DNA of 64,000 bases, taken from positions 24,866,142 through 24,930,141 of the forward strand of contig NC_063054.1 of NCBI RefSeq assembly GCF_018812025.1. Reading direction: 5' to 3'. This document shows positions 48,922 through 60,900 of the stretch, one piece after another. The translations under genes and the position numbers were made by a program. The notes beneath the pieces were generated by a model that had not been told where the DNA came from, made no database searches, and was given only the letters and a program-made list of their open reading frames with translations. Every line of letters begins with the position of its first letter. The first letter of the stretch is position 1. The stretch comes from Megalobrama amblycephala (Eukaryota > Chordata > Actinopteri > Cypriniformes > Xenocyprididae).

Positions 48922-51900
48922 GCAGGGCCGGTTCTAGACATTTGGAGGCCCTAGGCATAATTTATGTTGGAGGCCCCTGACTCTTCTCCCCTCTTTAATA
49001 TTGTAATAATTTTACCGTTACTCTCCAAATTAATGTAGAAACAACTTAAAGCAACAGCTTAAAAAAAAATGTATCTGTGGCCTGGCCCAAATAAATGTAT
49101 CCATATATTTCCTACCTTTTAGACAGGTAGGAAATATATAGTAATTGAATAAATTTATCAAACACTTTATGCAGTCTTCACTGCATAAATTCTAAATTAA
49201 ACATAAGCCTTATTAAAGCAATTGTCTCTGTTGGCTTTGTTCTTTGATGAACATTAATGACAGACATCACAGTAACTGGTTTATTAGGCTGCTGTCACTT
49301 TAAGAGCTCCCGCTGATGTGACGCGCATCTCATTTTCTCACAACTCTTTAAGTTCATTTAAGACGTTATTTAACTCTTTTAAGACTACTCTAATGAGGAT
49401 ACTTGACAAAACAGGCATAATTCTGTGTGTTATTGTTTGTTCAAGAGTGAAAGGGAACTTGATATTGCCGCGCATTTCTGTCTTTTCTTTTCTGTGAGTC
49501 TTGTGTGTCAAATGCAGTGCATGTTATTAAAAAAGTAATTAGTTATAGTTATTAGTTACTTCTCACAAATAGTAAATGAGTTAATAACCGAGTTACATTA
49601 TTATAAAAGGAACTGATTACCAGGGAAAGTAACTATTGTTTTTTACTTTTAAAAAAATGCCCCCAATATTGAACATGTTAAATAAATGAAATGGACATGC
49701 AATTTCTCTGTACTGTATACGTGTTGGTAGCCATTAAATACGTATTTAGTTTAATATTTGTTTAAATAGGCCTATTATAATGTTATTTTTAAATTGAATC
49801 TATTTGATTATGAAAAGTGAACAGCATGAGTAAGATGCATCATGCGCAATATATCGGGACACATGGAATGGGTCAGACATGATTTTAAACACTTCATTAA
49901 GTTTTGTTTTGTAGAAAGCCTTTCTTTAAAGTGAATTTCGTTTTGTAAAAATTGTATCTTAATTTTAATCAATGTTTCATCAACCAATTGCCTGGATTTA
50001 ATAAATAAGAAGCAAATATAGCAGGCAATATAATAATGACATGGAGGTGCCGGCGCGATCACTGGCGCGTCTTATAAATTAACCGAAACTCAGCGGCTGC
50101 TTGCCTCACAGACATGAGAAATATATAGAAAGCTTGAAATGTCTACTTTTAAACGAAATAATTCAAAACGAAAAGAAATAGGCTCTCTGATGATCATCCG
50201 AATGAAATGTGCATTCTCTCTCTAAGCGCGTCCACGGAGATGATGAGAGTCAGTAATGTCAACTTCATCTTCGCAGCCGACACTGATTCAGAAAACATTA
50301 GTTTATTAATAAACAATTAAAATGTCTCCTTGCTGTTTTTGTCACTTTCATAATCATTACTTTTGCAGGCTTTTTATGGCAAGCTTTATTTAGCATTTTG
50401 CTTCGCAACACCCACAGGATGTGTTCGTTTTGGCGAGTCCATCGGACCCACTCTGACTATGGTTAAGATAAACATCGTCACTATTTTTAGTTAATTAATA
50501 AATATTGAAATAAATTGTAGATAGGACATTTGTACATTTTATTTTTTTTTAGTATTTTTTTATTATTATTATTATTATTATTTATTTATTTATTTTTTGT
50601 CCCTCTGTCTGGGCCCCATCCCGCCAATCGGGCCCTAGGCACGTGCCTAGTTTGCCTTTGCGTTAATCCGGCTCTGTGTGTGTGTGTTTGTGTGTAAAGA
50701 CATTATTTTTTTATTATTTTACTTGAAAAAAACAAAAACAAAGACAAATAACTTGTTTTATTAAGAAACTGGAAAATTTGTTGAGTTTTTTTGTATTTTT
50801 GGTTTAAGGGAAAAACTTAAATTAGTTTATGCTTTAAAATTTGTTTCGAATGTGTGGACGGCCCCTAAAATACTCATTTTGGCTTTGTCTAAAACAACAT
50901 TGAGGAAATTTTTATTTATTTGTATTTATTTTATTATTAAAAGGCCTAAGAAAAACCTCCATGATACAACATGTTTCACTCACTATTACAAGAAGATTTT
51001 TTTATTTTTATTTTTTACAAATAATAGCATAATTTATTGTTTCATTGGAAAAACCCAAAATATCAGAAAACAATGGAAGGGATCGCGCCGGCGCCTCCGT
51101 GGACAAGAGAAGTGTGTTGTTGTGCTTTGCATGAGACAGCTACAGTGGCAAGAAATATATGAAACAACCAAATAGAAAAATTGTAACTAATATGCAGAGC
51201 AATAGCCTACACCAGATGAACTGCGTGATGGGACATGCAAGACATGCTGAGTTGAACGGCGTTTCAGGGCCACTCATGCGAAACAAATAGGCTATTAAAG
51301 AATAATCACATACCCATGAATAAAATTACGATTTGTGATTTGTGTATGATGATTTGTGTACCAGGAGGCTATTTTCTATGATGATTCCGTATTTCTTTGA
51401 AATATGAAACTGTTATACTTGTTTTTGTTTGTTTGTATGTTTGTTTTTACATATTATGAGAGAAAAGAGTCCGATGTTTTTTATTCAATCTTTTTTCGTT
51501 TTTGGCTAAATATTTTACAAGTGTAAAGTTAGCAGGCTAAAAGTAAACATTTATTTAACCTTTTACTTGAAGACTTAAAGTAGGTTATTTAGGCTATTAA
51601 GCTTTTCTGATTCTTCATTCAGGCTAGTGAGTTCATGCCTATAATTTAATGTCTTACATTTTAAAAACCGAAGCAGCACAAACGAAAATTTCGCCGGCAC
51701 AAACCAGCACAAACAAATGAGACTATTTTGGACAAATTTGGAGCATGTGGGGGGGCTGGGTGACCTGAAAATGACCTATAGCCTATATATATTTTTTTTA
51801 TATATATATTTTAAAAACCAAAGCAGCACAAACGAAACTTTTTACCGGCACAAAAGATTTTGAGCGAATTTGGAGCATGTGGGGGGCACCGGTTTTAAGC

Positions 51901-54900
51901 AAACTGAATGTAAAAACATTTTTCGTTAGGCCTACTTTATATTTAAGATTAGCCTGTCATTGTTGCTTTTTTTAACGGCACAAACTGAGCACAAACGAAC
52001 AGCACCATTTTGTAACGATTTAAGAAGACATGGGGTGGAAATTATTTGGTTTTTATTTTTTTATTTTTTTTTAAGTCAAAAAGTCATCATTTAGGGATTC
52101 TTTTAACGGCACAAACCGGCACAAATCGAGCACAAACGAACAATACCGGGTTGGAGCAATTTGGATGGCATGGGGGTGAGTTACACTGTTCATAATACAT
52201 TTTTTCGTTATATTTAAGAAGAGGTCTTAGATACAGTGTTTGTTTTAACGGCACAAACCAGCACAAATCGAGCACAAACGAACGACGCCAGTTTCGTGCG
52301 ATTTAGAGGAAGTGGGGTGGAGAATGACGTCACAGCTCCCGAATTAAATTTGTTATATCTGTGGAAGGAAAACAGTTACAGTGTTTGTTTTAACGGCACA
52401 AACCAGCACAAATCGAGCACAAACGAACGACACCAGTTTTGTGCGATTTAGAGGAAGTGGGGTGGAGAATGACGTCACAGCTCCCGAATTAAATTTGTTT
52501 TATCTGTGGAAGGAAAACAGTTACAGTGTTTGTTTTAACGGCACAAACCAGCACAAATCGAGCACAAACGAACGACACCAGTTTCGTGCGATTTAGAGGA
52601 AGTGGGGTGGAGAATGACGTCACAGCTCCCGAATTAAATTTGTTATATCTGTGGAAGGAAAACAGTTACAGTGTTTGTTTTAACGGCACAAACCAGCACA
52701 AATCGAGCACAAACGAATGGCACCGAAGCGATTTGAACGACATTGGGTGGAGAATGACGTCACACGACCAAAAAAATAATGCTTAATATCTCAAACACCA
52801 AACCAGCACAAACGTTCGTTTTTGCAGCACAAATCAGCACAAACGAATGACATAGTTTTGGGGATTATTTCGCTTTATGGGGTGCCAACTTCACGGAGGT
52901 CAGAAATAAAGATATTATGTGGTTTAAAACACTGCAGCTGTTAATACCTACATGACAACTGTTCTCTCAAGACAAACTTTGAAGTAGATCAACTGTAAGA
53001 AGTAAGGAAACCATGTCCCTTTTTATTCACAATCTCCTTGTCGCCGGCAGGTACAGCACTCATTTTCATGTATTTGTGTGTTCTGATTTCACGTGGCGAT
53101 TGCGCAACTGAACTGCACAGCAACTTGTTTGCGTGTCACTCATAGCGCATCTGTTTGTGACCCAGGGATGGAGCAAGCTTGAGAGTTGTTGATGCAACCG
53201 AACTTCATGTCTGTTTACATTTTAACACATTTAAGTGAAGCTATATTGAGAGCTATATCGAACATTTTTTCTATCGTTATCGATTAAGATGTGCCGATAA
53301 TAAATTGATACCATTTTATCGCCCGGGCCTACTTCACATTTAACTAAAGTAGCATTGTAATAGGGACCCGCAAGCAGAATCACTCTGTGTTGGAAAAAAC
53401 GGAAACATAGTTGCCGTCCAAGTTGATGTTTATTAAAAAAAATAGAGTTAAAAAAAAAAAATAGGGTTAAGAGCACTGACTATGTTCTGACACATTTTAC
53501 AGTGTCAGTTTTAAGGGGTGGGGTTTGTGATGGAGAGACCTCGAAGGAAGTTGTCTTCCATCACTGTTTTGTGTTCCTACTGTTCTTATGCATTTTAAGA
53601 ATATTTACGTGGGGTTTGCTGGTTTATATTTCTTGTTTTAGCTGAGTGGGCATGGCCTTAATGGAAGCACAAAATTGTAGAGGAACACTCCTTATAGTTA
53701 ATTTATGGAAATGTTTGTGCAAATGTATGTTTTGGGTTTATCTAGGGCTGCACGATATTGGAAAAAACTGACATTGATGACTTTTCATTTTTGGGTGAAC
53801 TATCCCTTTTAATGACAGACAGCAGCAGGAAAATTAGGCTGCTGTCACTTTAAGACCTAATGCACGGATCCAATATAATGATATGCATCCTTTTCTCTTT
53901 CTTAATTGTTCACGTAAGCCCTAAGCGACTATGTTACTCGTAGAGATGGTCATTTTGGCCTAATTTTGCATGCATGTATCCATTCAAGCACAAATAAATT
54001 TGAAAGAGAGCTGAATTCTGTGTTTGCGTGCTGTGTGCGCACAGAAAACAGCATGCCAGTTCCGCATTGAGTTCTCTTTCACGATTTCTTGCACTCAAAT
54101 GGTTTAAAATCACATGAATGTTTAAACTGATTGGACCTAAAACAAATGCAAATGATAAACTTTTACTTTATGATGATTTAAACTTTGCAGTTAATCCACA
54201 CCATGATGCCTGGTCTGTACCTTGCATTACTCTCGATTTCGTTTTATTTTGTAGAAACCATGGAAACACCAAAGACGCTTTAATATATGTTTTATTAGAC
54301 AGGTGACCAACTGTTTGGACAAGAAAACTAACCATTGTTATATATAGCTCAACACAGTAAGTCTTATTGTTTAAATCTTGTTTTCTTGATACACATGACC
54401 GGAAAAAGCAGAAGCGGTCATCTGCGGGATAATAAAAGCTCCACTGCTCTCGAGCCATTTGTTGAGCTTGTCTCTCATTAGCAGTCACTCCAGCGGCTTT
54501 CACCCTGCTTCATACTATAGTTATGTTAATAAATCTTTAATACATTAGCTCATCCATGAATATGATTTCTGCCTGAGTCCCATCTGATTCTTTTTTACTG
54601 TAGAATTGAAGACAGTTCTAGGCTGTAGAATTGAAGACAATACCTCCCTTGATTCCGCGAAATCAAGGCGTCATCAAGGCGTCATGAAGCTACGCCTTTG
54701 TTTTGAATAAGCGACCTCTAATGGTGAAAAATTACATATTGTGCCTTAAAGGTGCCCTAGAATTAAAAATTGAATTTATCTTGGCATAGTTGAATAACAA
54801 GAGTTCAGTACATGGAAATGACATACAGTGAGTCTAAGACTCCATTGCTTCCTCCTTCTTATATAAATCTCATTTGTTTAAAAGACCTCCGAAGAACAGG

Positions 54901-57900
54901 CGAATCTCAACATAACACTGACTGTTACGTAACAGTTGGGATCGTTAATATGTACGCCCCCAATATTTGCATATGCCAGCTCATGTTCAAGCCATTAGAC
55001 AAGGGCAAAACGTCTGGATCTGCACAGCTGAATCATCAGACTAGGTAAGCAAGCAAGGACAATAGCGAAAAATGGCAGATGGAGCAATAATAACTGACAT
55101 GATCTATGATCATGATATTTTTAGTGATATTTGTAAATTGTCTTTCTAAATGTTTCGTTAGCATTAGGCATGTGACGGTATCAAATTTTCATGTTGCGAT
55201 TAATTGCTGAAGCTTTTATCACGGTATACGGTATTATCACGATGTTGAAATAAGTTGCAAAACAAGTGTTGTCATAGTATAACAGGTTTAAGAACTCTTT
55301 TTGTAATAACAAAAAGAACTCTGAATGTTTAAATACAATAATACAATACACAAAAAATATATAAAGTAAAATTTTCAAACAGATTATAATGCAAAAGAAT
55401 TCATTCTTTTCTCATTATTTAATGCATTAACTAAGATTGAGCAATAGCTACATTTGTTACAGAAAGTATTAGTTTTTGTTAATGTTAGTTAAGAAATAGA
55501 ATTGATTATTGTTAGTTTTCTCTCAGGTCCATTAAACAAGCTCTTTTGATTTTAGTAATGTTATTAAACAGCAAGTAAGAAATTAACATTAACTAAGAAT
55601 ATTTAATACTTTATAAGTATTTTCATCAGTTTGGTAATAATGAATTAAAATGTTAACTAATGAAGACATATGTTTCAAACTTTTTCTGAACAATACCAAA
55701 TAATCAGAAAATTTCTAATAATTAGGGCATGAGGTAGTCCAGATTAAAATATAAGGTTTGAAAATAGACTTAAGTCTTCAAGTATTTGGTGATGAACAAC
55801 ATTGAGATTACAAAAAAATTAATGGCTGTTTGAAGCATTTTAAAGGGTGTGTCTCAATCAGTTCCCTAGCTCCTGAGCTCGTGAATCAGTATATCGTGTA
55901 CACGAATTCGGGCACTGATAAGGACAGTAAAAGATGCTTGTTTACTACACATTGGGACACTTATGACTCTATTTCCGGCGACGTGACAACGTCCTCATTG
56001 TACGACATCACTACTGGTATTTATGAACAACAACAGAGCTGATATTTTCTGACATTACTTGTAATATTATTTAAAATACATTATGATTAATTATTTGCTT
56101 GTTACATATACGTGCAACATTTCAGCCGTGAATAAATTATAAATGTTAGCTAGATTATGTTCATTACCTGTCTAGCGATGTATGTTTATGCAGAAATATA
56201 ATAAAATAACGGTTTGTATTTTTAAAAACATCTATCGCGTATCGTTATGTGTAGTGAGTTGGCTCACGTGATTCAAGTTTCGCGCTTCAGAACTTCCGTT
56301 AAGGGAGCATAGTGAGCATCGATGCTCCCTGGTTTTCACGGTGCATTGTGGGACTTTTCAGGGAGCGACCGTTTCAGTGCCCTGGAAGGATTCTGCGATT
56401 GAGACAGCCCTTAAAATGGCCGACTCCATGGTCAGTGCCCTGACTACTGAACTAGGGAGCTGATTGAGACACAGGGAAAAACTTAACTAGCGCAGTTGCT
56501 TTGTTTGCGCGGTTTCCGTGCATTCTGCTGTTCCATCAGCGCCCTCTGCTGTCAGAGAGTGAACGTGCACTTTCATTCAGCACGTCTCCTTCACTCGTTC
56601 CGCCATGTGCTTCTCATGTACTTTGGGTTTGTTTACATCTGAGCGCGTGTTCTTTTGACGCAGAATACAGCAATGCTTTGCATTTTATATGGTTGATGGG
56701 TAAAGTATTCTTAATTGCATTATAAAAAAATTAATAATTGGTAATAAATTATTATTTACGGTATTTTGAAATGCCCACAATAACAATATCATGCATATTC
56801 ATTATCGCGATTTATCGCATTACCGAGTCTGGGAACGTGACGTCAGCAGCGTATTGCATTCTGGGACATTAGGTCACGGACAGTACAGTAGAGACTGGGA
56901 AATAGTGGAGGAAGATGTTAAAATGTATATTATACAGTTAAAAACATATTAGAATGGTGAACGCTGGCTGTGTTATGAACTATCAGCATATACTGACCAG
57001 CGTGGAAAACGGATGTGAAATGAAGCGCCATTTTGTCCCATTTTCGGGACATTCTAAAAAGCTTAATGTGGCGTAATGTAAGTAAACATCATACTAATAG
57101 CCCAGAATTTGAACGCAACGCGTTTAATTTCACGTTAAACGTTTTCCTCCCATAGAAACTATATGTAACAGTTACAGCAAAGCAGATGAGCCCAGAATAT
57201 GAACAGAACCCGTCTTATTACACGTTAAGTCACTGTCCATTAAGCGTTTTCTTTATGGGAGGAAAATGCTTGTGTTAAATGTGTTGTGTTCATATTCTGG
57301 GCTCATCTGCTTTTCTGTAGTAAACGCCAAACTAATAAAGCATTAGTAAATTAAGCCACGTTAAGCTTTTTCACGTTAAGCATGTTATAATGTCCCTCAT
57401 TTTCTGCCTTCCGGCTTAGAAACAATGGTGAAAGTGAAACTCAAATGAAAATAATTTTGACCAAAATGTGGCTTTGTCATTTGTATTTATTACAGATTCA
57501 TAACTTCTGATCCGTTTGAATATGTACGTGCTCACGCCATGAATAATGTACGAAAACGCGTTTAGCAATGTCATTTGTGATATAGCTCATTGCGATCACG
57601 TGTTCATAAAGCAGCACATCTTTGATTCATTGTTAAGCTTCTCTCTGTAAGAAATCATTTATTTATTCCATTTAGGTCCACTAAAACTTACTTGGTGTAG
57701 CGATTCCACAATATAATTCATTTCAGAGCTGCATTACAGAGGGTCATTCTCTTATGTTATCCCTTGCTTTAACATGAAGAAATCAGGGCGATATGATGAT
57801 ATGCTGGCTGAGATCAATCTATATTGTGTTTATTATTTTATCTGGCAGATTGGTGCCACTTAGTTATTAAAAACTGAAATAGAGAAATCTCTTTTGTCCT

Positions 57901-60900
57901 GTGTGTGGTCCGATAGAAGGCGTCAGTATGATTTCTATGTGTGTGTATATCGTGTCCTGGCCACACAACTGAGCGATCGAATGAACACAAGAGATTCAAA
58001 TATTAGCCCATTTATTCTCAGCAAGTACAAGCAGCTCTCTAAAAAAATAATGTAAATAAAGTCGTTTTTTCATCTGGTGATTTGTATTTATTGTCATTGT
58101 ACGCTCCTGAGCATGACCTAAAACATGGCGGCGACTACCCAGAATGCAACGCGCAGTGACGTAGTTTGCCAAGCTCTATAGGCACAAGTCTAGTTAGCAT
58201 GTTGCTAATGTACTGTTAAATGTGGTTAAAGTTACCATCGTTTATTACTGTATTCACGGAGACAAGTCAATTTAAGGAAGGAATCGGTGCATATATAATT
58301 ATGGCTCAAAAATAGGCAGTTAAAAAAATTAATAAAAAAAATCTATGGGGTATTTTGAGCTGAAACTTCACAGACACATTCAGGGGACACCTTAGACTTA
58401 TATTACATCTTTTAAAAAGACGTTCTACGGCACCTTTAAGCATCTTATGTATTTATTTATTAATCATATGATGAGCAAGAGTTAACATAAAAAAAATGGT
58501 ATATTCCAATTGGTAAGGGTGGGAAAGATGGCTGTCACTAGTTGCAAGGGACTAGAGGACGAATTGTGTTTTTAGTGTAAATTTGAGCAAGGTTATTGTA
58601 GCGCTGATTGACTGCAGCAAAACTCCAGCCTCAATTGCTGAAGAGGGGAGTTGCTACAGTTTTTAGTACCTAGCAGTTCTAGTTTTTAGACAGTTTTTAT
58701 TAATAACCTTTTATTTATGCTCTTAACCATATTTATTCGTACATGCTTGTAATAAACATCTTTTTGGACGTCAACATCGCTCCCATGTTTACATCTAGGT
58801 GTGATTCTTCTTGTGACTGCTTTGGGTACCTATCACAAACATCTTTTATGTTTTTCTAGTATGGTGGAAATTTTATCATCGAAGGTCAGCAACAAAAGTA
58901 TTGGTACCTAAAGTTAGAAAGCCCATAAAGCAATGAACTCAAAATAATACATTATCATTGTTAATAAATTATAACAATAAATATCATATATTTAAGCATG
59001 TCATTTAAGCAAGTTTCATCCTTTTTCATTGTCTGCGCTGTTTCTCTTGGGAAGTTATTACAGATAAAAATGTCTTTATTTATGTTTAAACTAGAGTTGT
59101 AGGTATCTTTTAGCCCCTCAGCCAAGCGCTCATCAATGCAGGTTTCTATTGTTGTAGTTTGTTTCCAGTAGTTTTTTGTTGTTGTTCTTTGGTCTTATTG
59201 TTTTTTTTTTTTTACTATGAAACAATAGGCTTGGCCATGTGTTAGCTGAGCGTATTTAGTCAAATATGGTATACGTAATATGGTATTGGGGTATGCGTGT
59301 TTAGACAAATCTGACTGAGCTTACTAGGCTGATGATGAAATCTGCGTCATACACACTTTGTGCATACCCTAGCATACACATAAAAAGGGAAGTATACTTT
59401 TGATAATTGTATTTTTTTCAAATGTTGAAAGAGTGATTCTGTAATCATTGCTTTTTTATTGCACAGTACCTTTTTTGAGCTTTTGTGTAAGCTCTGAGGA
59501 TCTGCTCTATGTAATGCATACAGTGTGCTTTCAGGATCAGAAGCGTATGGAGAAGGTGTCGAAAAGGGTGAATGCTATTCAGGAAGTAAAGGAGAGTGTT
59601 GGGCTTCTCACACAGCTACTGGGAGATTACAGCAAAGAGAGCAGCTCACATAGTAACGAGGAGCTCATTAAGGTCTGTAACACACCAGCACAACCACACA
59701 CATACCAGCAAAACAGCCTCAAGTCACACTCCTGAAATGGCATTGGTGACTATTGTCACTCAACGCAATCAGCAGGAAAGACATTTTTTATTGAATATTT
59801 ACTCTATGTTAAATAGTGCTGTATGGTCTTTGTTGTGTCTTTGTAGGATCTCTACCAGCGCTGTGAGAAAATGAGACCCACTCTGTTCAGACTGGCAAGT
59901 GATACTGAGGATAACGATGAAGCTCTTGGTAAGGCATACAGGTTGAAAGGCAAAACCTATAATATCACAAATGGAGCCCTTGAGTTGATGAATAGAGTCA
60001 ATTTCTGACACTGTCTTTGTTTATGTGTTTGTCTGCAGCTGAGATCTTACAGGCGAATGACAGCTTAACACAGGTGATCAATCTGTACAGGCAGCTAGTG
60101 AAGGGGGAAGAGGTGAATGGAGACACCAGCAATACAGCCGGACTCCCAGGTACAGCACAGACGTCAGCCATGAGCTTAGTCATGTCTAGAGATGTTTAGC
60201 CTCATAGAAATAGTCATAAAGGATTGTTAAAGGGGTACTTCACTGCTGGCAAAATAGGCTTTCAATAAAACTTGTCTGCTTATGCAGTAGAAAGGCAAAA
60301 TGTCATTTTGAAATCTGTGCTACCTAAATCGAGAAAACAATGAAAAAAGGCTGTTCCTATTTGCCAAATAGGTAGGAAAACTTCAACACCCATAATGCAC
60401 TGGCATGTTGCCGTCCAAGGCCACTCCCTCCAGTCTGCTATAGATAGGCTTGACCAGATTCAAATATTGCTTCGCTTTAGTAGGAAATACTTCTAAGTAA
60501 ACTTTTAGTCATAATGTTATCGACTTGTGTGGTTCACGGGCACAAGTATTCAAAGAGTAAACGTTTAGCAGGAGAGAGTTACTTTCGGTTTCCATTGATG
60601 GTTCCAGTTTGTTGTAGACAGTGGCTAAAGGCTGCAAAGAATCATAAATACAAAGAGAACGCCGCCATGGAAAATCTGAAAAAACTATCTGTAGTCAACA
60701 TTTCAAAACCCCCAAAGCAAAACACTGTTGCGTACAGGTAAGAAAGCTGTTGCCATAAGCGTTCCATTTTTACCGTAATGCTGTTTAGAGAGTACACAAA
60801 GTACGATACAACTTTCAACATACCCTTACAATAACTGCTCTGTCAGTAACCCACTGTTGATCCTACTGATGCTACTGGTGGGGATGAAAAAATGCTGAAG

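Larger units (their letters stand above)
46525..52900. mobile_element. Mutator-like DNA element with 145-bp subterminal repeats
   Basis: Ends ACCTCCGTGAAGTTGGCAC and GTGCCAACTTCACGGAGGT, flanked by the exact 9-bp duplication CAGAAATAA (46516-46524, 52901-52909). Nine bases is the Mutator hallmark. Subterminal tandem arrays are inverted relative to each other. Interior encodes no recognisable transposase; a hAT element is inserted at 48923-50676. Confidence 0.88.
55165..58192. mobile_element. hAT-type element nested in the TTAA element
   Basis: Exact 8-bp duplication GTTAGCAT (55157-55164, 58193-58200). The related copy near 36295-36310 shows the uninterrupted TTAGCATGTTGCTAAT. Ends TAGGCATGTG and CACAAGTCTA match at about 7 of 10 positions. 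Interior holds further nested repeats (55843-56475; a palindrome at 57095-57325). Confidence 0.85.
54750..58435. mobile_element. AGGTGCCCTAGA-family element, split by a hAT insertion
   Basis: TTAA at 54746-54749 and 58436-58439; ends AGGTGCCCTAGAA and TTCTACGGCACCT. Outer parts match 35887-36844 closely (for example TAGTTGAATAACAAGAGTTC). Interrupted at 55165-58192. Confidence 0.83.
43312..59534 (+). other. gga1 intron 7 (16.2 kb), a transposon nest
   Basis: Donor GTGAGT, acceptor TTTCAG. Contains at least six identifiable DNA elements, several nested. Without 43885-44642, 44932-46338, 46525-52900 and 54750-58435 the intron shrinks to about 4 kb. Stretches 52910-54745 and 58440-59530 hold only fragments (for example CTAGGGCTGCACGATATTGG at 53743, a hAT-type end). 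Confidence 0.85.

Noticed and set aside
53743..53815. Possible complete hAT element starting CTAGGGCTGCACGATATTGG
   Set aside because: Only one end is visible and it runs directly into a TTAA-family fragment; no partner end or duplication was found.
56942..57076. Short frame beginning MVNAGCVMNYQHI, weakly THAP-like
   Set aside because: Only the N-terminal Cys region could be argued; no FxFP or Trp context and it sits inside a hAT element. Not enough to call.
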